DNA of 64,000 nt from Schistocerca nitens (GCF_023898315.1 NC_064625.1:102534269-102598268); one strand, 5' to 3'; positions 33,835-44,392 are shown, counted from the first letter of the stretch. The notes: generated by a model from the sequence alone, not told the origin. Program-made: numbers and translations.

Positions 33835-35404
33835 CAGGGTGTTACAAAAAGGTACGGGCAAACTTTCAGGAAACATTCCTCACACACAAATAAAGAAAAG
33901 ATGTTATGTGGACATGTATCCGGAAACGCTTAATTTCCATGTTAGAGCTCATTTTAGTTTCGTCAGTATGTGCTGTACTTCTTCGATTCACCGCCAGTTG
34001 GCCCAATTGAAGGAAGGTAATGTTGACTTCGGTGCTTGTGTTGACGTGCGACTCATTGCTCTACAGTACTAGCATCAAGCACATCAGTACGACGTAGCAT
34101 CAACAGGTTAGTGTTCATCTCGAACGTGGTTTTACAGTCAGTGCAATGTTTACAAATGCGGAGTTGGTAGGTGCCCATTTGATGTATGGATTAGCACGGG
34201 GCAATAGCCGTGGCGCGGTACGTTTGTATCGAGACAGATTTCCAGAACGAAGGTGTTCCGACAGGAAGACGTTCGAAGCAATTGACCGGCGTCTTAGGAA
34301 GCACGGAACATTCCAGCCTATGACTCGCGACTGGGGAAGACCTAGAACGACGAGGACACCTGCAATGGACGAGGCAATTCTTCGTGCAGTTGACGATAAC
34401 CATAATGTCAGCGTCAGAGAGGTTGCTGCTGTACAAGGTAACGTGGACCACGTCACTGTATGGAGAGTGCTACGGGAGAACCAGTTGTTTCCGTACCATG
34501 TACAGCGTGTGCAGGCACTATCAGCAGCTGATTGGCCTCCACGGGTATACTTCTGCGAATGGTTCATCTAACAATGTGTCAATCCTCATTTCAGTGCAAA
34601 TGTTCTCTTTACGGATGAGGCTTCATTCCAACGTGATCAAATTGTAAATTTTCACAATCAACATGTGTGGGCTGACGATAATCCGCACGCAATTGTGCAA
34701 TCACGTCATCAACACAGATTTTCTGTGAACGTTTGGGCAGGCATTGTTGGTGATGTCTTGATTGGGCCCCATGTTCTTCCACCTACGCTCAATGGAGCAC
34801 GTTATCATGATTTCATACGGGATACTCTAGCTGTGCTGCTAGAACATGTGCCTTTACAAGTACGACACAACATGTGGTTCATGCACGATGGAGCTCCTGC
34901 ACATTTCAGTCGAAGTGTTCGTACGCTGCTCAACAACAGATTCGGTGACCGATGGATTGGTAGAGGCGGACCAATTCCATGGCCTCCACGCTCTCCTGAC
35001 CTCAACCCTCTTGACTTTCATTTATGGGGGCATTTCAAAGCTCTTGTCTACGCAACCCCGGTACCAAATGTAGAGACTCTTCGTGTTCGTATTGTGGACG
35101 GCTGTGATACAATACGCCATTCTCCAGGGCTGCATCAGGGCATCAGGGATTCCATGCGACGGAGGGTGGATGCATGTATCCTCGCTAACGGAGGACATTT
35201 TGAACATTTCCTGTAACAAAGTGTTTGAAGTCTGTTGCTGTGTGTTTCCATTCCATGATTAATGTGATTTGAAGAGACGTAATAAAATGAGCTCTAACAT
35301 GGAAAGTAATCGTTTCCGTACATATTTCCACGTAACATATTTTCTTTCTTTGTGTGTGAGGAATGTTTCCTGAAAGTTTGGCCGTACCTTTTTGTAACAC
35401 CCTG
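33835..35404 (+). mobile_element. mariner-superfamily element, DD41D type (1570 bp)
   Basis: Terminal inverted repeats of about 120 bp (33835-33957 and 35282-35404) begin CAGGGTGTTACAAAAAGGTAC, with TA at 33833-33834 and 35405-35406. The arms are well conserved but not identical. A single transposase frame lies between them. Confidence 0.92.
34146..35216 (+). pseudogene. DD41D transposase with one in-frame stop
   Basis: The frame from ATG 34146 to 35216 (357 codons including stop) is interrupted once, by TAA at 34569-34571, shortly after VYFCEWFI. Both sides are in the same frame with no indel. The N-terminus has a helix-turn-helix region (FPERRCSDRKTFEAIDRRL; GRPRTTRT linker). The catalytic boxes are FTDEASF, MHDGAPAHF and SPDLNPLDF. 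I counted 41 residues between the second and third aspartates, so it belongs to the DD41D group and not classical mariner (DD34D). The end is GGHFEHFL. One point mutation separates it from an open frame. Confidence 0.9.
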
Positions 35405-35409
35405 TATAG

Positions 35410-36010
35410 AGCTTCTTAAAGACGTCTCACACACTCAAAACGTCAAAACTTTATTGACACAATTAATGTGAAAACCCTCACTAAAACAGGCAAATTAAAG
35501 CAACTCACCAACACAATGGGAAAATTTGACCTGAAAATCAATGCACTGCAAGATACAATCTTCATGGATGAAAGACACTTTTAACACAGAGAATTGCAGG
35601 ATCTACAAGGGCAAGTTAGCCATCTGAAATTGGTCCTGCCAGCACGAGACCAGCTATGATGCCGAAATGAAGTATTTTAAAAATATTTGTTTCAGTTTAA
35701 TAATAATAACATGTAACTGTTAGCTATCTCTCAGAGACCTGTTTATAAATTTTAACACTCACTGTACAAGAAGATGGAATGTGACTGTAAAAGAAATGAT
35801 TTTGGCCTGTAGGCTAAATTTATATTATTTATATGGATCTAACTTTACGGCCTGACAAAGCGAACAGAAAACCGGCCCATAGAGGCAGCACCACAATTTT
35901 TAATGACCGAACGACACGGAAGGGAGGTGGTAACAGCTTACAGTCCAGTTTCCTTACATGTGGAGTCTCGTCAAACGCTACGTGTGTACGATCTGAATAG
36001 TGCTACAAGT
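35410..36010. other. No recognised feature
   Basis: AT-rich DNA between the DD41D element and a SINE cluster. No repeat or gene motif seen. Confidence 0.4.
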
Positions 36011-36022
36011 AAACACTGAAGG

Positions 36023-36214
36023 TTCAAATGGCTCTGAGCACTATGCGACTTAACTTCTGAGGTCATCAGTCGCCTAGAACTTAGAACCAATTAAACCTAA
36101 CTAACCTAAGGACATCACACACATCCATGCCCGAGGCAGGATTCGAACCCGCGACGTAGCGGTCGCTCGGTTCCAGACTGTAGCGCCTAGAACCGCACGG
36201 CCACTCCGGCCGGC
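36023..36214 (-). mobile_element. tRNA-headed SINE, common family, reverse
   Basis: Reverse orientation: TTCAAATGGCTCTGAGCAC at the left (tail) and the head at the right (CCGCACGGCCACTCCGGCCGG). The direct repeat aaacactgaagg lies at 36011-36022 and 36215-36226. Confidence 0.92.
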
Positions 36215-36319
36215 AAACACTGAAGGACACTACTGTTTAACAGTACTGTCCGCCCACTTCGACAACGTTCATTTACTCAGTAGTGTGTCTGAATCCACTT
36301 TTCGAATAAATGAACCACT

Positions 36320-36703
36320 GAACAACTGAATTCTGATGAATCATTTCAACATGGTTTCTTAACTTATGCTGTCTCGTCAGTGTATACTACGTTTACTAAC
36401 GAGTTGTAATATACACTGAGTCCGCAGCTCGTGGTCGTACGGTAGCGTTCCCGCTTCCCACGTCCGGGTTCCCGGGTTCGATTCCCGGCGGGGTCAGGGA
36501 TTTTCTCTGCCTCGTGATGACTGGGTGTTGTGTGATGTCCTTAGGTTAGTTAGGTTTAAGTAGTTCTAAGTTCTAGGGGACTGATGACCATAGATGTTAA
36601 GTCCCATAGTGCTCAGAGCCATTTGAACCATTTTAATATACACTGACGAGACAGCATAAGTTAAGAAATCATGTTGAAATGATTCATCAGAATTCAGTTG
36701 TTC
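36320..36703. repeat. Near-perfect 67-bp inverted repeat (hairpin) opened by a SINE
   Basis: Left arm 36320-36386 and right arm 36637-36703 are reverse complements with one mismatch by my reading. Without the SINE at 36420-36633 and its duplicated target, the loop would be about 34 bp. No protein is encoded. Confidence 0.92.
36420..36633 (+). mobile_element. tRNA-headed SINE with the other head (CGCAGCTCGTGG)
   Basis: Head GCAGCTCGTGGTCGTACGG and GGGTTCGATTCCCGGC, then GATGACTGGGTGTTGTG. From GATGTCCTTAGG to AGAGCCATTTGAACCATT it is identical in kind to the tail of the common family. The direct repeat taatatacactga lies at 36407-36419 and 36634-36646. Confidence 0.92.
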
Positions 36704-37049
36704 AGTGCTTAGGTACCTTTCAAAACCAGACAAAATAAACGTTCTCAGTTATACCTTGCTACACTTGAAGTGCACTTCTGTGTAACAAAAGCTGTAAAGT
36801 TTTCGCAGAGCTGGTATTTCTTCGCACTACAAACAAATCACAAAAAATTTATGCCTAACGACACATTTATCCATAACATCAGTGGGATATTTATTGCCTG
36901 GGTTTTGCTTCTAGACGTTTGAGTTTCAGCATCGAGACCTTCCTTCTGCAATTTTGCACATGACTGCTTCAGAAAAAAAGTGATGCAATGACAAGACTTG
37001 GTCTAAATCATCAGAGTTGTAGTTCCCAGTTACGAGAGTTACAGCAGGC

Positions 37050-37396
37050 ACAATAATACCTCGCGGACATCTTGCGTACTTTTTCATTACCTCTCATGTG
37101 CAGTTTTCAGCAGGACCATACTCTTCCAAACATTGCACGCGTATCTCCGTGTGCGTGATGTTGAGATACTCCCATGGGCAGGAAAATACGCAGACCTGTC
37201 CCCGACGGAACTCGTATGGACTATCTCAGCCGCCAACTCCGTTCAAGTGCCAGTGTTTGAAGGAATGTTTGAAACAGTTCTGTGCAAGCTTGTCTCAGGA
37301 GAAGATAAGCGGTTTTATGAAACACGTTCCAATCGAATCAGTGCAAGCACTCAGAGCAGAGGGGGTGCAACAACGCACGGATAAGTGGGCTTATAC
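37050..37396 (+). pseudogene. Tc1-like transposase C-terminal relic
   Basis: Frame fragments read like the second catalytic region (FQQDHTLPNIAR near 37105) and the third (ADLSPTELVW near 37195), then a C-terminal helix region. Frames change between pieces. No termini seen. Confidence 0.6.
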
Positions 37397-37426
37397 TGTC
37401 AAGTAAATGCTACTCTATTCTGGAAC

Positions 37427-37622
37427 GGCCGGCCGTTGTGGCCGAGCGGTTCTAGGCGCTTCAGTCTGGAACCGCGCGACTGCTACGGCCGCAGGTTCGA
37501 ATCCTGCCTCGGGCATGGATGTGTATGATGTCCTTAGGTTAGTTACGTTTAAGTAGTTCTAAGTTCTAGGGGACTGATGACCTAAGATGTTAAGTCCCAT
37601 AGTGCTCAGAGCCATTTGAACC
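37427..37622 (+). mobile_element. tRNA-headed SINE, common family, with 30-bp TSD
   Basis: Complete head (CGGCCGTTGTGGCCGAGCGG) and tail. The flanks are a 30-bp direct repeat (37397-37426 and 37623-37652) with two mismatches, beginning tgtcaagtaaatgc. This is about twice the length of the other duplications here. Confidence 0.92.
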
Positions 37623-38195
37623 TGTCAAGTAAATGCTACTCCATTCTGTAACATCTGAAATAACACCACTTACTCTATCAACCAGTGATGTTTCATTTCG
37701 TTTCCACATCCTCTTTTGAGTACTTCTCCAGGAAGTGTATATTGCTTACACGCTCTGTCGTCTTTTCGTCACTACTTTCACTCCCTTTTCTTTGTCATCG
37801 TCGAGAGCCATTTCCGCAATCACTTTCAGGGCTTCGCTTGCTAGGCAATAACACACAGTACTTGTAATTGCAGTTTTGCTGTACCTAGTCATGTGAGCAA
37901 CTTACTTCTCCCCATATCCGGCCTACCATCCACTTAGTCGAGTAATGCAGGCGTTAAAAGTTATCAGCATAGCGATATGGATTTTACACTATTATTTGCT
38001 GTTTCCATATCTCTGAGTATTGTGTTACTGTCCAATTGCACCTGACTGGAGTACAAGAATCAGCATTGAGTTAAGAGATATTTAATTGAATAAATGTGGT
38101 ACAACAATTATGTAGCTTTAACTCAAAATATTCACTCCTACCACCTCCGAACTATAAACCACGCATTCTCATACTGACATGTGTAAACAAAATTT

Positions 38196-38400
38196 GCCGC
38201 GCGAGATTAGCCGAGCGGTCTAGGGCGCTGCAGTCATGGACTGTGCGGCTGGTCCCGGCGGAGGTTCGAGTCCTCCCTCGGGCATGGGTGTGTGTGTTTG
38301 TCCTTAGGATAATTTAGGTTAAGTAGTGTGTAAGCTTAGGGACTGATGATCTTAGCAGTTAAGTCCCGTAAGATTTCACACACATTTGAACATTTTTTTG
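38196..38400 (+). mobile_element. tRNA-headed SINE, GCGAGATTAGC family
   Basis: Head with GATTAGCCGAGCGGTCTAGGG and GGAGGTTCGAGTCCTCC, followed by TGTCCTTAGGATAATTTAGG and a tail ending TTTGAACATTTTTTTG. The direct repeat aaacaaaattt lies at 38185-38195 and 38401-38411. The tail is a distant relative of the common family's. Confidence 0.92.
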
Positions 38401-38559
38401 AAACAAAATTTATGAAAAATCACTCGCTGGGCTGCACGCTTTCACAGCTTTTGTCCGAAAATGTGGCACCTGCGAAACTTCTGCGCCTTAGGCAGTACCC
38501 TGCTTCGCCTTTATAGCAGAGCCTCTCTGTGTGTGATGCTAGGGATTCTATACCCGCCT

Positions 38560-38770
38560 GGATAGGCGCGTGTGTTATATGACCGTTTCCGGGACGGGGA
38601 GGCACACTGGCACAGGATAGAATCCACCCTGTGGATTTAAGACGAGGGATCGGTGTGCCTGGATATTGTTTTTAGGCGGTTTCTCACATCTCACTTGGTG
38701 AATACTGTGTTCGTTCGCACGTTTCGCCTTGGATACACGCTACGCACACACTTTGAACACTTCCTCGTAC
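38560..38770 (+). repeat. Fragment of the TTTAGGCGGTTT repeat family
   Basis: Has GGATAGGCGCGTGTGTTATA, TGTTTTTAGGCGGTTTCTCACATC and TTGGTGAATACTGTGTTCG, in the same order as related boxes in 41476-41963. Boundaries uncertain. Confidence 0.45.
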
Positions 38771-38879
38771 CAGCACACACACAATTTACATTACATGCGG
38801 CTCTGTTTCTGTCCCGAGGGGTGAACAGCAGACTAATGACCTTCGTTGTTTTGTAGTATTAATCATTTACTCAGCATTA

Positions 38880-39560
38880 GCGTTAGAGATTCGACAGGTC
38901 AAAATCAGTGTTCAACCGAATCAGTACCCTTCCACAATGTAGTGACTTGTGAAAAGTAGCAATATGTAGTTATAAAGACCAAAGAGAGCAAGTGCATGAC
39001 TTGTTGGCAACCCTGTCGCAACGGATGCTGTGGGCTGGTACATTCTGAACTCCATTCCGATCCTACCAATATGTCATCCCAACCATTATCTGGTATTGTA
39101 TTGTAACCATCTGCATGCTACAGGCAGCATTAAAAGTTGGTTGTGCTGCCAATTAACATGTTAAACACAGCAGAGCAGTAACTTAAAAATAAAATTTAAT
39201 TTCTATTGCACCTCTCTCTCTTTCTCATTCTCTCTCTCTCATTCTCTCTTTTTACTTTAAGTAGCGAAAAAACAATCGTATTTTTGTGCAAGCTTACTCG
39301 AGTAAGTAATGCAGTGTTATCATTCAGTGTTGTATATTGTGGTGTCGACTTCACCAATTGATGTGTTTGGAGCTGGTTCAGCAGACTGTGTGCTTATTTT
39401 GGCTTCACTGGGACAGTTTTAAAATGTGTATGGCAGGAGGGAAAGGCAGGTTGGTTCGGGATTTATTATGTTCTCCCTGCGTAAAAATTTGACATATCCA
39501 TCGTGAGTGTGGTAAGTGTATGTATGGCTGGTCATGCTCATTGACCTGGTCAACGCACAG
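38880..39560. other. No gene; CT-rich microsatellite inside
   Basis: Only a degenerate CT repeat at about 39212-39252 is recognisable. Confidence 0.5.
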
Positions 39561-39862
39561 CAGATGTGACCAGTGTCAATGCTGAAACGGCTCGAGCCTC
39601 GGATGACAACACGTCCGAGGCATCGCGTAGACGTGTGTGTGGACTTTATAGTGCTGGCGTTGCTGCGAAGTTTGTGCATGTGTGTGTGGGTGTGTGTGTG
39701 TGGGTGTGGGTGTGTGGCCGCTGCTGCGCTGCCCGCAGGAGTCCAGACCGCCAGACCGGAGCCTCCAGGTGTCCCGTGCAGTCGCCACCGCGCCGCCTTC
39801 TGGAGCCCGGGGGACCGCTCGGAGACTGACCCTGCTGTGCGGGACCGCTTTGTCGGTTGCAG

Positions 39863-40043
39863 CGCCGACGGGAGCTACGAGGTGACCATCAAGACCAAGG
39901 CGACCGTCTACTACACGGGGCTGGTCATGTGGCAGCCGCCGGCCGTCTACAAGTCCTCGTGCTCTATCGATGTTGAGTTCTTTCCCTACGACGTGCAGAC
40001 GTGTGTCTTGAAGCTAGGCAGTTGGACCTATGACGGTTTCAAG
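39863..40043 (+). CDS. nAChRalpha4: nAChR alpha-type subunit, alternative exon B (exon 4'-like)
   Basis: Second version of the same nAChR exon, on the same strand and exactly the same length (181 bp), entering in phase 2 and leaving in phase 0. The peptide starts ADGSYEVT and ends SWTYDGFK. It keeps the Cys-loop (CSIDVEFFPYDVQTC, 13 residues between cysteines) and loop B. By my alignment 15 of 60 residues differ from exon A, including E to S and E to V inside the Cys-loop. The acceptor ends ggttgcag and the donor is AAG|gtgacg, a weaker match than exon A's gtaagc. An AC microsatellite starts 33 bp after the exon. Known biology: insect alpha4 genes splice exon 4 and 4' alternatively. Inference: this is the partner of the exon at 5590, separated by an intron swollen with transposons. 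A duplicated separate gene is possible but less likely given identical phases and orientation. Confidence 0.9.
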
Positions 40044-40074
40044 GTGACGCCTCTTCCTCACCGCCTGCTGCTCG

Positions 40075-40075
<1 letters not shown>

Positions 40076-40126
<51 letters not shown>
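40076..40126 (+). repeat. (AC)n microsatellite just downstream of exon B
   Basis: About 25 AC units begin 33 bp after the donor of exon B, followed by a degenerate CTACACC-type tail to about 40150. Intronic CA repeats near a donor are known in vertebrates to bind hnRNP L and change exon inclusion. Whether that applies here is an inference. Confidence 0.95.
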
Positions 40127-40129
<3 letters not shown>

Positions 40130-40393
40130 CACACCTACACCTACACCTCTCACTACACCACTCGCAACACTTCGCTCTCCAGCAGCCGTACTTTTCTTCA
40201 ACAGAGGTAGGCTCACCCCCACTCACATCACTTCTCGAAAGAACCCGTGTTCAAATGAGAATTATGATCGAAATGCATCTGCATCTAAAGCTTTCCCAGG
40301 TATACTAAACCATGTTCCTGAGATTCTGAATATCGTTGGCAAAATCTAACGTCGTCACAGAAATTGTTCTCCTTTAGGTCCAGCAGCATAATA

Positions 40394-41049
40394 CCAGGTG
40401 ATCAAAAAGTCAGTATAAATTTGAAAACTTAATAAACCACGGAATAATGTAGATAGAGAGGTAAAAATTGATACACATGCTTGGGATGACATGGGGTTTT
40501 ATTAGAACCAAAAAAACCCCTTTTGCTAAACACATGAAAGATCTCTTGGGCGCGTCGTTTGGTGATGATCGTGTGCTCAGCCGCCAATTTCATCGTGCTT
40601 GGCCTCCCAGGTCCCCAGACCTCAGTCCGTGCGATTATTGGCTTTGGGGTTACCTGAAGTCGCAAGTGTATCGTGATTGACCGACATCTCTAGGAATGCT
40701 GAAAGATAACATCCGACGCCAATGCCTCACCCTAACTCCGGACATGCTTTACAGTGCCGTTCGCAACATTATTCATCGACTACAGCTATTGTTGAGGAAT
40801 GATGGTGGACATATTGAGCATTTCCTGTAAGGAACATCATCTTTGCTTTGTCTTACTTTGTTATGCTAATTATTGCTATTCTGATCAGATGAAGCGCCAT
40901 CTGTCGGGCATTTTTGAACTTTTGTATTTGTTTGGTTCTAATAAAACCCCATGTCACTCCAAGTATGTGTATCAATTTGTACCTCTCTATCTACATTATT
41001 CCTTGATTTATTCAGTTTTCAAATTTATACTGACTTTTTGATCACCCTG
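40394..41049 (+). mobile_element. Internally deleted mariner-type element, copy 1
   Basis: Ends AGGTGATCAAAAAGTCAGTATA and TATACTGACTTTTTGATCACCCTG, with TA after the right end. It retains only the last roughly 95 residues of a transposase, with the third catalytic aspartate in SPDLSPCDYWLWGY; the frame breaks at 40678 (TGA). The first two aspartates are absent. The same deletion is seen in the reverse copy at 54689. Confidence 0.88.
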
Positions 41050-41208
41050 TATATACCCGATAACCAAATAATCATTACGATAGATGCACCAAAATAGCTG
41101 CTTATAATAACTAATCTTTATTCACTGCAGACTTTATCAGCATTTATCACCATTGTCAAGTACATCTACATTCACGTGGCGTCCATTTTGCGCCGTTAGT
41201 GGGCTAGT

Positions 41209-41434
41209 GTCCGGCCCCGGTAGCTGAGTGGTCAGCGTGACGGAATGTCAATCCTAAGGTCCCGGGTTCTATTCCCGGCTGGGTCGGACATTTTCTCCGC
41301 TCAGGGACTGGGTGTTGTGTTGTCCTAATCATCATCATTTCATCCCCATCGACGCGCAGGTCGCCCAAGTGGCGTCAACTTCTGCACCAGGCGAACGGTC
41401 TACCCGACGGGAGGCCCTAGCCACACGACATTTC
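41209..41434 (+). mobile_element. tRNA-headed SINE, CCCGGGTTC family
   Basis: Head CCCCGGTAGCTGAGTGGTCAG and GGTCCCGGGTTCTATTCCCG, body AATCATCATCATTTCATCCCC, end GGAGGCCCTAGCCACACGAC. The direct repeat agtgggctagt lies at 41198-41208 and 41435-41445. Confidence 0.92.
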
Positions 41435-41475
41435 AGTGGGCTAGTTATAAGACAGTCCACTAACCACGCAATATG

Positions 41476-41963
41476 CCCGCCTGGCTAGCCGAGCGGTCTA
41501 ATGCACAGCTTTTCGGAGTGGGAAGGAGCGCCTGGTCCCCGGCACGAATCCGACCGGCGGACTTGTGTCGAGGTCTGGTGTGCCGGCCAGTCTGTGGATG
41601 GTGTTTAGGCGGTTTTCCATCTGCCTCGGCGAATGTGGGCTTGTTCCCCTTATTCCACCTCAGTTACACTACGTCGGCGATTGCTGCACAAACAAGTTCT
41701 CCACGTACATGTACCCCACCATTACTCTACCACGCAAACATAGGGGCTACACTCATCTCGTGTGAGACGTTCCCTGGGGGAGGGGGGGCCAGGGGGGGGG
41801 GTCCACCGGGGGCCAAACCGCACAATAACCGTGGGTTCGGTGTAGGATGGCAGATGGGTGAAGTGGACTGCGGTAGTCGTCGTGGGGTTGTGGACCGCTG
41901 CGGCTGCGGCAGTGACGGAGCCTCTCCGTCGTTTCTAGGCCCCCGGTTAACATACAATACAAC
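41476..41963 (+). mobile_element. Long tRNA-headed retroposon (about 490 bp)
   Basis: Forward copy of the element at 8813. Head GCTAGCCGAGCGGTCTAATGC and GGCACGAATCCGACC, then GGCGGTTTTCCATCTGCC, then a G-rich run (41776-41806) and a tail GGTTAACATACAATACAAC. The long frame through it is not a host gene. Confidence 0.75.
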
Positions 41964-42149
41964 TACGTACTATGGACGTCACTTCAGTCTAGACTTACTT
42001 GACAATGGTGACAAAAATCATGACTAAAGTTTAGTTAATATAATTAGCTATTTTGGTACATCTGTTCTAATAAATGCCACAGCATCGTCATCTTTAGGTA
42101 ATGATGTATACTGTCAGTACTACGTTGTAATTCACCATTACCATCTTAT

Positions 42150-43205
42150 AGGGATCCTACACCAGCAGCCAAAACTATTCCTGACGATGACGATAAACAA
42201 GTGCTCCACAGCCACGTTTTGGAGGTACCATCTCGCCCACATGAATAGGCTTCAGGTTCGTACTCTGTTATGCCGTTGCCTATGGGAGTCCTAATCCAAA
42301 AGTGAGAACCATCCTTCATGATTGCGATGATGATGATCATAATGATGATGATGATGATCAACTGCTCTGTAGAAAAGTTTCAGCGATTCCATCTGATGCA
42401 GTCTGCATAAACTCCACCAATAAACTGTGTATGTTACAATGGCTATTGATGCTCTACAGGGGTCCTACATCAAGCACCAAAACAATAATTGATGATGATG
42501 ATGATGAGTGACTGCTCCATAGAAACGTTTCAGCGATACCATCTGGTACAGCAATGCACTCCATATCCCGCCATGATCATTTACGCCCCATCAGGGCTCT
42601 ACACCTACTGTCAAAATTACCTTTTATGATGATGAGCACGTGCACCATAAGAAAAAAATCTCATTGATACATTATGATATGACTGGCATAAGCGTCAGCA
42701 TTTTTGGCACGACTATTAACACTCTGCAGGAATCCTACACCAACAGTTTAAACTATCCTTAAAAAATTCTTGAGGCAGTAATTTACCAACAGCCGTATGT
42801 AGAAATTTATTTTATGAACTTCTTATGTGCTAGCAGTTTCGGCATTACATGGATGCCATCTTCAGGCCCCATACGTCACAGTCGTAAAATCGCTGATCAC
42901 CAAAAGCTGTTGCATAACGATTTGATTCACGGATCCAATTATATAGCTCCTTCCGTGTATAGCGATTTTACGACTATGACGTGTGGGGCCTGAAGATGGC
43001 ATCAGTGTAATGCCGAAACTGGTAGCACATAAGAAATTCATGAAATAAATATCTACAATACATACGGCTGTTGGTAAATTATTGCATCAAGAAATACGTG
43101 CCAGCCGTTGTCCCATGGTCCATAACGGATCAACGAAGATCTTTGAAAATGGTGCTCCATAGAAACAGTTCAGTGGTACCGTCTGATACAACATTCAAGC
43201 TTCAG
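42150..43205. repeat. Diverged tandem repeat, period about 135-175 bp
   Basis: Units carry TCCTACACC.GCA.CCAAAAC, a (GAT)n run, GCTCCATAGAAACGTTTCAGCGATACCATCTG and a GGGGTCC start. Starts are near 42151, 42284, 42460, 42593 and 42729. A last part (GCTCCATAGAAACAGTTCAGTGGTACCGTCTG, 43152) lies beyond the fold-back at 42757. Confidence 0.75.
42757..43094. repeat. Fold-back element inserted in the tandem repeat
   Basis: Arms of about 130 bp: AATTTACCAACAGCCGTATG ... CGTAAAATCGCT at the left, and AGCGATTTTACGAC ... CATACGGCTGTTGGTAAATT at the right, around a loop of about 70 bp. The arms contain GCCATCTTCAGGC, a phrase resembling the CTTCTTCAG box of the other fold-backs. Confidence 0.9.
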
Positions 43206-43679
43206 GAAAACAATTATACAGCGTGAAGTACCAAAGCTGTTAACATGAAATATATTCGGACCCATTCAACATTTAGAAAAAAAGATTTAGGTTAGTAATG
43301 GTGGGCGAGAATACTGAAATTTTGTTGTACACTCAGCTGCTGGAATGTTTTTCCTGAGATGTGCTCAGTTTAACTAGTGCCACACACATTGCTGCAGGAA
43401 TAACTGCGATGATTAATCCATTCCTGTGGGCAGTATTTCTATAGGTGAACGACCGTCTAGGTCAGGCGGTTTGATATACGAACTCTCAAGAGTGCTACAG
43501 AAAATGAATAGCTATGTCCTAGAAATATTTCTCCAAAAAAATTAAATAGCGAATCTCGTTGGATACACATACGTTACTTATGAAGCTCGTAACATTCCTG
43601 TCTACTAACACATTCACACAATAGAGATTTATGAAATTTGATCATGTTCTTTTTAAGACCTGGCCGTGTCACTTAATGT

Positions 43680-43825
43680 GTAGCATGCTAGTTTGCGACG
43701 GAGGTAGGTGTGGCAGGCCAAGATCCAACCAGCGCTGCAGATTAACAACCGATGATGTGGTACACCGGCTACTCTGACGTGTGGCTTTTAGGCGGTTTTC
43801 CACGCTCGTTTATTCAAATGCTTAG
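43680..43825 (+). repeat. Fragment of the TTTAGGCGGTTT repeat family
   Basis: GCTGCAGATTAACAACCGATG and CTTTTAGGCGGTTTTCCACGC match 27960-28110 in order. Confidence 0.5.
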
Positions 43826-44196
43826 CTGGTTACCAATCTTCTCTCACAAAAAACAATACGCAAACAGGTAAAGTATCATAGCACACACAACAAAGATTGC
43901 ACGATTCGGAGACAGAATATCGCGTACACGACTTCGCTCCCTTATGGTAACTGACGAGTGTTAAGAGAGATTGGCATTCTAACCCAAAGTTAAGTAAAAC
44001 AGATTTGCCAAATCGTGAAAAAAGCAAACCTGAGATAAACGGTAAGGGGGGGGGGGGGAGAGAAAGAGATGGGGAAGTTACATTCTTTTTAAACAGATTC
44101 ATACTCCTATTTTTTCTATAAAATTTCTTTATGCAAGAAATAAGAAGCATTCTGTTGTGTCTCGAAGGACTCTGTAATGCTTCTTTTGCAAAGTTG

Positions 44197-44392
44197 GCCG
44201 GCGGGGGTGGCCGAGCGGTTCTAGGCGCTTCAGTCTGGAACCGCGCGACCGCTACGGTCGCAGGTTCGAATCCTCCCTCGGGCATGGATGTGTGTGATGT
44301 CCTTAAGTTAGTTAGGTTTAAGTAGTTCTAAGTTCTGGGGGACTGATGACCTCAGAAGTTAAGTCCCATAGTGCTCAGAGCCATTTCAACCC
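44197..44392 (+). mobile_element. tRNA-headed SINE, common family
   Basis: Complete head and tail. The direct repeat cttttgcaaagttg lies at 44183-44196 and 44393-44406. Confidence 0.93.

Noticed and set aside
39573..39862. Open frame upstream of exon B as coding
   Set aside because: Its peptide is low-complexity (valine/cysteine from a GTGT run) and has no homology to receptor exons; the acceptor at 39861-39862 explains the border.
41473..42027. 184-codon frame as a gene
   Set aside because: It spans a tRNA-headed retroposon also present in reverse at 8813-9300.
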